Origin: Cognaticolwellia mytili
Lineage (GTDB): Bacteria; Pseudomonadota; Gammaproteobacteria; Enterobacterales; Alteromonadaceae
Assembly: GCF_002104475.1 (NCBI RefSeq)
Contig: NZ_NBOF01000002.1
Coordinates: 186,001 to 250,000, forward strand
Length of the DNA stretch: 64,000 bases
Reading direction: 5' to 3'
Shown: one piece after another, positions 54,027-62,324 of the stretch
Position numbering within the stretch: the stretch's first letter is position 1
Layout: each line of letters opens with the position of its first letter
The notes under the pieces: model-generated
The model's input: only the letters and a program-made list of their open reading frames with translations
Databases searched by the model: none
Told to the model about the DNA's origin: nothing
Program-made: the position numbers and the translations under genes

Positions 54027-55454
54027 CTAATCTTCTTGCCTTATGGCATTGATTATTTTTGTAGTTGAAATACCATCTTCAAAGTTAAGTACTTTCACAT
54101 CACCACCTGCAGCAATGACTTCAGCCCCACCGGCAATGTCTTCAACTTTATAATCTCCGCCTTTAACTAAGGTGTTTGGCAAAATATTAGCGATTAAACG
54201 TTGTGGCGTGTCTTCACTAAATGGTACAACCCAATCAACAGCGCCTAAACCCGCTAATACCGCCATTCTGCGATCTACTGGGTTCACTGGTCTACCAACA
54301 CCTTTTAATCTTGTCACTGATGCATCATTATTTACAGCAACAATAAGTCGGCTACCCAAGGTTTTAGCGGTGTTTAAATATGAAACATGTCCCGCATGCA
54401 AAATATCAAAACAACCATTAGTCATAATTATATTTTCGCCACGCGCTTGCGCCAATTCAACAGCAATTTTTAACTGCTCTTCCGATAAGACACCAAAACC
54501 ACTTTCTTGACCTGACGTTAGTTCTGCACTTAATTCTGCTTCACTTACTGTCGAAGTGCCTAGCTTACCTACGACAATACCGGCAGCAATATTCGCTAAT
54601 GCACTGGCTTGCGTAAAGCCGGCGTTTGCAGCAATGGCTAAAGCAAGCGTCGCAATAACCGTATCTCCAGCCCCCGTTACATCATAAACTTCTCGAGCTT
54701 GTGTAGGTAAATGGAATTCTTCATGACCATGTCGCAGTAAAGTCATACCTTGCTCACTGCGAGTGACTAACATTGCGGTTAAATCTAGCTCTTTTAATAA
54801 CGCTTGGCCTTTACTAACAATTTCAGCTTCAGTTTTACAATGTCCAACAACAGCTTCAAACTCAGACAAATTAGGCGTAATTAACGTTGCACCTCGATAG
54901 CGAGAAAAATCAGTTCCTTTAGGATCAACCAATACCGGCACATTGTGCTCATTAGCTGCTTTTATTAAGGCTTGAACATCAGAAAGCGTACCTTTGTCAT
55001 AATCTGACAAAAGTAATAAGTCGTGGTTTGCCACTAAAGTTTTGGTTTGCTCAATTAATGGTTGTTTATCAATTTCAGCAAATGATTCTTCAAAGTCCAA
55101 ACGCAGTAACTGTTGATTACGGCTTAGTACGCGTAGCTTAGTGATGGTCGGGTGAGCTGAAGATTGTAAAAACTGGCAATCAATATTCATCGCTGATAAA
55201 TGAGTTTTTAACACGCTTGATGCTTCGTCTTCTCCCGTAATGCCAACTAAAGTCACTTTACCATTTAATGAAGCAATATTTAATGCTACGTTTGCTGCAC
55301 CACCGGGACGGTCTTCATCTTGCTGAATTTTAACAACAGGTACTGGCGCTTCCGGAGAAATGCGCTGTGTAGGCCCATACCAATAGCGATCTAGCATGAT
55401 ATCGCCAACAACTAAAACACGCGCTTTATCAAAAGCGGGAATATCTACTTTCAT
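54027..55454 (-). CDS. hldE: HldE, bifunctional heptose-7-P kinase / heptose-1-P adenylyltransferase
   Basis: HldE supplies ADP-heptose for the lipopolysaccharide inner core. The 475 residues combine an N-terminal ribokinase-type kinase ([43 protein letters not shown]) with a C-terminal nucleotidyltransferase from about residue 340 ([21 protein letters not shown]). I chose the ATG at 55454 ([13 protein letters not shown]); upstream codons are not family-like. It is divergent from lpxL, another lipopolysaccharide gene. In E. coli it lies next to glnE, which is 1.8 kb away here. Confidence 0.96.
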   Translation of the reverse strand: MKVDIPAFDKARVLVVGDIMLDRYWYGPTQRISPEAPVPVVKIQQDEDRPGGAANVALNIASLNGKVTLVGITGEDEASSVLKTHLSAMNIDCQFLQSSAHPTITKLRVLSRNQQLLRLDFEESFAEIDKQPLIEQTKTLVANHDLLLLSDYDKGTLSDVQALIKAANEHNVPVLVDPKGTDFSRYRGATLITPNLSEFEAVVGHCKTEAEIVSKGQALLKELDLTAMLVTRSEQGMTLLRHGHEEFHLPTQAREVYDVTGAGDTVIATLALAIAANAGFTQASALANIAAGIVVGKLGTSTVSEAELSAELTSGQESGFGVLSEEQLKIAVELAQARGENIIMTNGCFDILHAGHVSYLNTAKTLGSRLIVAVNNDASVTRLKGVGRPVNPVDRRMAVLAGLGAVDWVVPFSEDTPQRLIANILPNTLVKGGDYKVEDIAGGAEVIAAGGDVKVLNFEDGISTTKIINAIRQED

Positions 55455-55523
55455 CCTGGACCCTATAACAGATATAATAAGCAATATTGTAACACAAGCA
55501 ATTCAATGAGTTGAAATCATCCC

Positions 55524-56462
55524 GTGAGTAAAAATAAAGTTTTGCAACCAAATTTTAAAATATCATACCTATTACCTAAGTATTGGCTGACTTGGCTTGG
55601 AGTGTTTATTCTCTACAGTATTTCTTGGTTGCCTTATCGATTTCAGCTTTTCCTTGGCAAAATAATCGGACGCATGTTATTTAAGCTAGGCTCCAGTCGC
55701 AAAAAGGTTGCCCTAAGGAACATTGAATTATGCTTCCCTGATATGACTGACGATGATCGTCAAATAATGCTAAAGCGTAATTTCGAGAATACTGGGATAG
55801 CATTGCTTGAAACAGGTATGGGCTGGTGGTGGCCAAATTGGCGGGTAAAACGTAAAACCAAAGTTATTGGTTTAGAGCATATTGAAAAAGCTCAACAAGA
55901 AGGTAAAGGCATATTATTGCTGGCCATGCATTATTTAAGTGCTGAAATCAGCTGTCGTGGCATTGGTTATAGCCATCCTATGGTAGTGTTTTATCGCCCG
56001 CACAATAACCAGCTAATGGAATATTTTCAGTTTCGCGGTCGTGGCCGTTCTAATAAATACATGCTCGGCAAACGTGATGTAAAAGGCTTAATTCGTGCTT
56101 TGCATGATGGCGAAGCCTGTGTTTATTTACCTGATCAAGATTATGGTCGTAATCGCAGTGTTTTTGTACCATTTTTTGCCGTACCAGAAGCTGCCTCAAC
56201 AACAGGTACATTAATATTTGCGCGCCAAAAAAATGCTCAAACACATATGTTGATACCTACACGTAATGACGACGGTAGTGGCTACACTTTAGAGATTAAG
56301 CCCATGTTAGAAAACTTTCCAACGGGTGATGATACCACTGACGTACTGAGAGTTAACCAAGAGTTAGAAAAAGCAATTATGGTAAAGCCAGAGCAGTATA
56401 TGTGGTTACACCGTCGCTTTAAAACCCGTCCAAATGAAGATGATCCATCATTGTATAAATAA
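55524..56462 (+). CDS. lpxL: lipid A lauroyl-type acyltransferase (LpxL family)
   Basis: Adds a secondary acyl chain to the Kdo2-lipid A precursor at the inner membrane. The 312 residues resemble E. coli LpxL/LpxP: PKYWLTWLGVFILYS near the N-terminus with one membrane helix, LCFPDMTDDDR, ETGMGWWWPN, the catalytic H-x4-E motif in MHYLSAE, LPDQDYG, SVFVPFF and terminal YMWLHRRFKTRP. The start is GTG at 55524. LpxL and LpxP cannot be told apart from sequence alone. Divergence from hldE gives a lipopolysaccharide-linked pair. Confidence 0.92.
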   Translation: MSKNKVLQPNFKISYLLPKYWLTWLGVFILYSISWLPYRFQLFLGKIIGRMLFKLGSSRKKVALRNIELCFPDMTDDDRQIMLKRNFENTGIALLETGMGWWWPNWRVKRKTKVIGLEHIEKAQQEGKGILLLAMHYLSAEISCRGIGYSHPMVVFYRPHNNQLMEYFQFRGRGRSNKYMLGKRDVKGLIRALHDGEACVYLPDQDYGRNRSVFVPFFAVPEAASTTGTLIFARQKNAQTHMLIPTRNDDGSGYTLEIKPMLENFPTGDDTTDVLRVNQELEKAIMVKPEQYMWLHRRFKTRPNEDDPSLYK

Positions 56463-56513
56463 GCATTGTTCGTTATGGTGTAGCCAAAGATGTAATATGA
56501 ATATGAATAACTT

Positions 56514-57203
56514 ATGAACTTTTGGCTACGAAATATTGTTTTAGGCACCATTTTAATTGGCTTGGCAGCAGCATTGTTGCTTAATCAAGATTTATTATTT
56601 TCACTCACTCTAGAAACTGCCGATAACAATAACAAGACTTCTTCAAGTATAGAAGATAAGCATGTTGTAGAAACTGTTATTGATCCAAGCGACAAGTCAG
56701 TAGTACGGCCATCGAAAAGTAAAAATGCTGCAGCAGAAGGACTATCTAGATTTTACGCTAACTTACATGGTGACTCTGACGAAAAAGGGCCTAAAATTAT
56801 TAAAAATATTGTTTATCTACCTGAGCCCAAAGGTAATTTAGAAGAAATATTGGAAGCTAGGCGACTTATCACTCGACCACTCAGGAAAAATTGGACCGGT
56901 AGAACCGAGACCCATCCTTTTAGGCTAGGTGAAACCTTATTCCAAAAGTTGTCACAATACTCAGAAGATAATGGCTTAGAAGTCATTTGGTGGCTTGATC
57001 GCGACTTCCTGGTTAAAGACGCTTTTCGTGTTAACAAGGATATTCTAATTACAGCTTACCAAGTGGGTAAAGCAATTGAAGGCCATTTTGAAAATGGCCT
57101 GAGTATTTATTTTTGCAACAAACAACGAACAATAGTCTTAATTGAATACACCATTCCTTACTTGATCAACCAGTGCATACTATTACGTCGACCTGGTAGT
57201 TAG
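56514..57203 (+). CDS. membrane-anchored protein with TcpQ-like C-terminal domain
   Basis: 229 residues: one N-terminal membrane helix (about 5-24), a polar low-complexity linker, and a C-terminal domain from about residue 137. That domain has FRLGETLFQKLSQYSEDNGLE, then VIWWLDRDFLV, and a later region in the style of AVTxLF...L. The order G-x-T/E-L...W/D matches the TcpQ (pilus/secretin-associated) domain, but this is pattern recognition only. No pilus or secretion genes are nearby. It follows lpxL by 51 bases and converges on glnE with a 19-base gap. Confidence 0.6.
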   Translation: MNFWLRNIVLGTILIGLAAALLLNQDLLFSLTLETADNNNKTSSSIEDKHVVETVIDPSDKSVVRPSKSKNAAAEGLSRFYANLHGDSDEKGPKIIKNIVYLPEPKGNLEEILEARRLITRPLRKNWTGRTETHPFRLGETLFQKLSQYSEDNGLEVIWWLDRDFLVKDAFRVNKDILITAYQVGKAIEGHFENGLSIYFCNKQRTIVLIEYTIPYLINQCILLRRPGS

Positions 57204-57222
57204 TTGCTATACAGATATAGCT

Positions 57223-60120
57223 TTAACTAAATATTTTAGCAATAATTGGTAAAACCTCTTTATGGGCATTTTCAAAAGATGCTGTCTTGATCATTTGCTC
57301 GCTATTTTGCAAAGTAGCATGGTGACCAAAATCACGTAGTTTGCAATAGTTATCAACTAGACAGTTTTGCTCTTGTTTACTAATCACGGCTATTAATGCT
57401 AATTCCGAAAGCAAACTAATATTATCTGAATGGTCACTCAGGTTTGGATACTGGTGACTAAAAGCCAACACCAAATATTGCACTAAGAATTCAATATCAA
57501 CCAAGCCACCACGTCCTTGCTTAATATCAACTAGAAATTCAGTTGATTTATCTAGATGCTTACGCATTTTATCACGCATTTTTAATACATCTTCAAGCAA
57601 TGCTGCGCTATCACGTTCATTTGATAACACTTGTCGTTTTATTTCTGCAAAGCGTTGTTTCAATGAGTTACTGCCGAAAATAACCCGTGTACGCACTAGT
57701 GCCTGATGCTCCCACGTCCAAGCGTCTTGATTTTGATAATGCGCAAAGGTATCAATGTGCACCATTAATAGGCCTGCATTACCTGATGGCCTTAAACGCA
57801 TATCTAATTCATATAAAATGCCATTTGCCATACGGGTATTAAATAAATGCATCATACGCTGGGCTAACTTAAGATAAAATTGCCCAGTAGAAATTTGTTT
57901 GTTTCCTGTGGTCAATTCTGCCGAATCTGTATCATGCACAAAAACTAAATCTAAATCAGAGCTATAACCTAATTCAATGCCACCGACTTTACCGTAACCT
58001 ATAATAGCAAAGCCTTTGTCCATTGAGTTAACTTTGCCTAGCGGTACACCAAAGCGCTGGCTTAATTGCTGCCATGCCAAATTAGCCACTTCTTCAACCA
58101 TCGCCTCTGCTAATGCCGTTAGGTGCGCACTTACTTGCGTTATGGGCAAAATACCAGAAATGTCAGCCGCAGCAATACGTAATTGTTTAATTTGCTTAAA
58201 TTGACGTAAGGTGATCATTTGTGCTTCTTGATCTTCCTCGGGCACTCTAAGCATTAGTTCACGAAGTTCTGCCACATAAGAACTTAGCTGTGGTGCTTGA
58301 TGAAAGAGTTTAGGGTCAATTAATTCATCCAATAGTATTGGAAATTTTGCAATATGTTCCGCCACCCAACTACTGTTGTGACACAAATGAATTAAATGCT
58401 TTAACGCCCCTTCATTTTCAAACAATAATTCCAAATAAGCAGTTCGAGTTGCAACCGTTGTTAACACCGTGAGCACTCGCGTTAAAGATTGTTCGGTAAG
58501 TTTTAAGTTTGCGATATGCCAAATAAGGCTTGGGATCAACTTATCAAGTACTTGTCGCCCTCGATTTCCCATGCTGCGCTTACTCATTTCACTGCGGAAA
58601 TCTTTCAACGCTCGCCACAAGTTTTCATTATCCCAACAAGCGCTTTCATCACTTATATTTAACAACTGTGGAGATTGTGCTATCCAAACAATTGACTCTT
58701 CATCACTCCATTGGCTATCCCATAATGTTGTCCAGTACTGATCAATGGCCTGACGATTAGGACTATCTTCACCAATGAGTTCACCAAATTGATGATGCAC
58801 ACCTTGCATATGAACAACTAATTGTTCGAGGAAGCTAGCCCAATCAGTACAGTTTTCGTCATTAAGAATATTGACTAAGCGTTGCTGATCTAATTCTATA
58901 TCAGGCAAAGTTTGCGTTTGTTGATCATTCAGTGCCTGAATAATATTTTCCACACGACGTAAAAATCGATAACTGTCAGTTAGCACTTGTGCACTTTGTT
59001 GATTAACTTCACCGTGTTTAACCAGTAAAGGTAGCACTGTTAATAAGTTTCGATGTTGCAATTCAGCAACACGACCACCACGAATCATTTGAAAAACTTG
59101 CACGATAAACTCTACTTCCCGAATACCGCCAGCACCAAGCTTAATATTATTGTTAAGTTGCTTACGTCTAACCTCTTGGGCAATCATCGCTTTCATACGT
59201 CGTAAACTATCGATAACGCTAAAATCGATATAACGACGATACACAAACGGGCGAAGCATTTGGGTTAATTGCCCGTGATATTTCCCTTGACCAATCAAGC
59301 GTGCTTTTAGCATTGCGTAGCGTTCCCAGTCACGCCCTTGATCTTGATAATAGTTTTCCATGGCATTAAATGACAACACCAAAGGGCCGCTTTCGCCAAA
59401 AGGTCTAAGGCGCATATCGACTCGATAAACAAAGCCATCAGCCGTTTTTTGGTGCAATGCGGTAATAAGTTTTTGTCCAAGACGAGTAAAAAACACTTGG
59501 TTATCAATACTGCGCCTAACACCTTGGGTTTCACCTGCTTCCGGAAAAACAAAAATAAGGTCAATATCGGAAGAGAAGTTTAATTCTTGCCCACCTAGCT
59601 TCCCCATGCCATAAACTAACAAGCTTTGCTCTTCGCCTTCAGCATTAATAGGTACTCCCCACTTTTCTTGACAGAATTGAGTTAACCACTGATTAGCGCT
59701 AAGAATTAAACTATCGGCTAACGCAGATAACCTTTTTAACGATTCATCTAAACTAATATTTAATAAAAAATCACCGACGGCAATATGCACCATTTGAACT
59801 AATCGAAATTGCCGCAACACCTTATGCAACTGCTCTTCTGATGTGCAAGTATTTAACGATGCAATCAGAATTTCACTGTAATTGGGTGTATTACTCGATA
59901 GTAACTGCTCACTTTTAAACAGTTCAACAACTAACTCTGGTGCTTGTAGCGCGCTACGAAGAATAAAGTCACTTAAGGCTAATGCTTGCCTAAATAGCGC
60001 TAACTGTTCACTTGATAAACAGTCGCTTACTGCCGGATACTGCTGATGAAATTGCTGCCAACTTTTTTCTTGTTGGAGCTCAATTAACGGATAATGTGTA
60101 GAAGAATATGAATTTGACAC
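57223..60120 (-). CDS. glnE: GlnE, glutamine synthetase adenylyltransferase/deadenylylase
   Basis: GlnE sets glutamine synthetase activity by attaching and removing AMP in response to PII and glutamine. The 965 residues carry two nucleotidyltransferase domains. The N-terminal deadenylylase has GMGKLGGQELNFSSDIDL (about residue 170) and the C-terminal adenylylase has GYGKVGGIELGYSSDLDLVF (about residue 695). Each is followed by a helical bundle. The DxD metal motifs are intact in both. The length is normal (E. coli 946). No neighbour is co-directional, so it is monocistronic. Confidence 0.97.
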   Translation of the reverse strand: MSNSYSSTHYPLIELQQEKSWQQFHQQYPAVSDCLSSEQLALFRQALALSDFILRSALQAPELVVELFKSEQLLSSNTPNYSEILIASLNTCTSEEQLHKVLRQFRLVQMVHIAVGDFLLNISLDESLKRLSALADSLILSANQWLTQFCQEKWGVPINAEGEEQSLLVYGMGKLGGQELNFSSDIDLIFVFPEAGETQGVRRSIDNQVFFTRLGQKLITALHQKTADGFVYRVDMRLRPFGESGPLVLSFNAMENYYQDQGRDWERYAMLKARLIGQGKYHGQLTQMLRPFVYRRYIDFSVIDSLRRMKAMIAQEVRRKQLNNNIKLGAGGIREVEFIVQVFQMIRGGRVAELQHRNLLTVLPLLVKHGEVNQQSAQVLTDSYRFLRRVENIIQALNDQQTQTLPDIELDQQRLVNILNDENCTDWASFLEQLVVHMQGVHHQFGELIGEDSPNRQAIDQYWTTLWDSQWSDEESIVWIAQSPQLLNISDESACWDNENLWRALKDFRSEMSKRSMGNRGRQVLDKLIPSLIWHIANLKLTEQSLTRVLTVLTTVATRTAYLELLFENEGALKHLIHLCHNSSWVAEHIAKFPILLDELIDPKLFHQAPQLSSYVAELRELMLRVPEEDQEAQMITLRQFKQIKQLRIAAADISGILPITQVSAHLTALAEAMVEEVANLAWQQLSQRFGVPLGKVNSMDKGFAIIGYGKVGGIELGYSSDLDLVFVHDTDSAELTTGNKQISTGQFYLKLAQRMMHLFNTRMANGILYELDMRLRPSGNAGLLMVHIDTFAHYQNQDAWTWEHQALVRTRVIFGSNSLKQRFAEIKRQVLSNERDSAALLEDVLKMRDKMRKHLDKSTEFLVDIKQGRGGLVDIEFLVQYLVLAFSHQYPNLSDHSDNISLLSELALIAVISKQEQNCLVDNYCKLRDFGHHATLQNSEQMIKTASFENAHKEVLPIIAKIFS

Positions 60121-60265
60121 CTTGCCCTCGATAAACTCAGTTTATAAACTTACAGCAGCTATTAACTAGCTAGAAAATTAATTTCACTAATGTGGTTAAA
60201 ACAATAGACATAATATGTCGTAAGTGATATTAATAAATGATAACCATAGCATTTTTGAGGACACT

Positions 60266-61243
60266 ATGGCAGAAATGCAGCCACTAAAAACGATTATACT
60301 CTTGTTTGTTTTACTACTTTCCGCTTGTGGAGACCCAGTAAAAGAACAAATTATTCAACAAACACCGATAACTGAACAACGTATTGAGTTACTTGCTCAA
60401 GCATTAAATAATGGTCAAGTGCGCAATGCAAATTTGATCAGCCAATATGCACAAAGGCTAATCGCTGACAAACCTAGCTACAAACCACTAATTGATGAGT
60501 TTGTAAAAGATACCGGTACGCAAGGGCCAATGTATCTTGCCTTAGTTGACCGTCTCAATACGGTAAAAAACCAACCACAAATGTTTGAAAACTCTCAAGC
60601 ACTTTATGACGAACTGTTAAACCTATACCAAGCAGCCGATCCTGTTTTATATTCTGACGCGTTAAGTGATCCACTCAACGTTTTAGCCGATATGTCAGAC
60701 GGCACACTACCCCGGGTTAATTCGTTATCAAAATCACAAAGCCTTGCGGCAAATAAGGCGCAAGACTTTGGCACCGGTGAACAACTTATTGGTAACCCAT
60801 CATATGGTAGCTGGACTACTGGCTCGAATGGCATGTCATTTTGGGCATGGTATGGCATGTATTCAATGATGGGCGATTTGTTTGGCTCTCGTCGTACTTA
60901 TTATAATGACTGGGGTCGAAGCCGAAATTACAGCTATTACAATGATTATGGCCGTAAACGCTATAGTTCTCCTAGCCAATTGAAAAAGCAAAATACTTTA
61001 GATACTCGGACGAAGAAATCTTTTCAAAGTCGCGGTCAAAAGTACACTAGCGCCTATGGAAAAAATAGAACGGGTGCTTCAAGTATCTCCAGTCAGAGCA
61101 AAAGCGCACAAACGAGCGCTAACCGCTTTGCCAGTAAATCAACAAATAAAAGTGCTTATTCGAAATCAAGTAAAAGCGCGAAAAATGCTAGCTTTAGAAA
61201 TAGCAAAAGTACAACATCACGCAGCTTTCGACGTGGAAAGTAG
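60266..61243 (+). CDS. lipoprotein with basic, Ser/Lys-rich C-terminal tail
   Basis: 325 residues: a lipoprotein signal ending LLSAC, a helical N-terminal domain of about 150 residues, then a tryptophan- and methionine-rich segment (GMSFWAWYGMYSMMGDLFG). A low-complexity tail of about 100 residues follows, rich in Ser, Lys, Arg and Tyr. The layout recalls E. coli YgiB (DUF1190), which also has an SFW...MMG segment and a serine-rich end, but real homology is unproven. I chose the ATG at 60266, preceded by GAGGA. It is followed 8 bases later by the DUF350 gene, so they are co-transcribed. Confidence 0.8.
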   Translation: MAEMQPLKTIILLFVLLLSACGDPVKEQIIQQTPITEQRIELLAQALNNGQVRNANLISQYAQRLIADKPSYKPLIDEFVKDTGTQGPMYLALVDRLNTVKNQPQMFENSQALYDELLNLYQAADPVLYSDALSDPLNVLADMSDGTLPRVNSLSKSQSLAANKAQDFGTGEQLIGNPSYGSWTTGSNGMSFWAWYGMYSMMGDLFGSRRTYYNDWGRSRNYSYYNDYGRKRYSSPSQLKKQNTLDTRTKKSFQSRGQKYTSAYGKNRTGASSISSQSKSAQTSANRFASKSTNKSAYSKSSKSAKNASFRNSKSTTSRSFRRGK

Positions 61244-61251
61244 GGATTATT

Positions 61252-62154
61252 ATGAATACATTTATTGAAATAACTGGCTTGAACTTAGAACTTTTAATTT
61301 TCTTAGCTATTGATATTACTATTGCAATTATATTGCTGGGCGCTATGCGCTTTATCAGTGGTTTATCCGCCAAAGTAAACTCTACCGACGAATTAGCCAA
61401 AGAAGACAATTTTGCTTTTGGGATCAGTGTCGCTGGTAGCGTTGCGGCATTAGGCATTGTGCTAACTGGCGCGATTAGCGGCGAAAATGCTGATAGCTAT
61501 TTAGGCGAAATTATTGGTATGGGTAGTTACGGCATATTCGGCCTGATATTAATTAAAGTTGGTCGAGTTTTTCATGACCGTTTTGCCTTAAATCAAATAG
61601 ATAAAAATGCACAAATAAAAGCACGTAATATCACCGTTGGTATCGTTGATGCTGCAGGCGCTATCGCAACAGCCATAGTTATTCGTGCCGTGTTGTTATG
61701 GGTATATGGTTTAGATATTAATACCTTTGTCGCCATTACCGCTGGTTTTATTGTTTCACAAGCAATGTTGGTATTGGTAACGCGAATTAAAGAACGTCAA
61801 TATGCCGCTAATAATCAAAATGACTGTATGCAAAATGCCTTCGCTGAAGGACAAATTGCTTTAGCTATTCGCTATGCAGGACAAGTTATCAGCACTGCAT
61901 TAGCCGTTACAGCGGCGAGCCACTTTTTAACCTACAGCCCTGAAACCCTGATGATAAACTTAATCGGTTGGTTAGTATTTGGTATCGCCATGACGTTACT
62001 TGTTGCTTTGCTAACATCGGTTGCTAAGCGCTTAGTATTGATGGGAATTAACTTAGTTGAAGAAGTCGATCAACAACATAATATTGGTGTAGCCTGTGTC
62101 GAAATGGCTATCAGTATTTCAATCGCCTTAATCTTAGCGGCATTAATGTCATAG
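61252..62154 (+). CDS. DUF350 family membrane protein, two repeats
   Basis: 300 residues with about eight membrane helices in two similar halves. Each half has a FGISVAGSVAALGIVLTGAI / ALAIRYAGQVISTALAVTAA segment, the repeat typical of DUF350 (E. coli YjfL). Acidic and asparagine-rich cytoplasmic loops separate the halves. The function is unknown, but the family often sits next to polyamine or glutathionylspermidine-synthase-like genes; here the next gene is spermidine-synthase-like. Spacing of 8 bases to the upstream lipoprotein indicates an operon. Confidence 0.85.
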   Translation: MNTFIEITGLNLELLIFLAIDITIAIILLGAMRFISGLSAKVNSTDELAKEDNFAFGISVAGSVAALGIVLTGAISGENADSYLGEIIGMGSYGIFGLILIKVGRVFHDRFALNQIDKNAQIKARNITVGIVDAAGAIATAIVIRAVLLWVYGLDINTFVAITAGFIVSQAMLVLVTRIKERQYAANNQNDCMQNAFAEGQIALAIRYAGQVISTALAVTAASHFLTYSPETLMINLIGWLVFGIAMTLLVALLTSVAKRLVLMGINLVEEVDQQHNIGVACVEMAISISIALILAALMS

Positions 62155-62212
62155 TTTAATACCATAGTTTTAGCGTCGTAAACTCGACTTAACTCCATGT
62201 GCAGCTAAACTG

Positions 62213-62252
62213 TCAAACATTCAAGCTCATGTTATTGTGCTTGAATGTTTGT
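62213..62252. repeat. long hairpin between the DUF350 and SpeE-like genes
   Basis: TGTCAAACATTCAAG pairs with CTTGAATGTTTGTCA at 14 of 15 positions around a loop of about 13 bases. There is no U-tract, so it is more likely a processing or attenuating hairpin than a classic terminator. Confidence 0.5.
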
Positions 62253-62324
62253 CAATAAATTCAAAATTAAACCTAGTGACCATTCAAATTAACTCTACAT
62301 TTATCAACACCAGGAATAACCATA

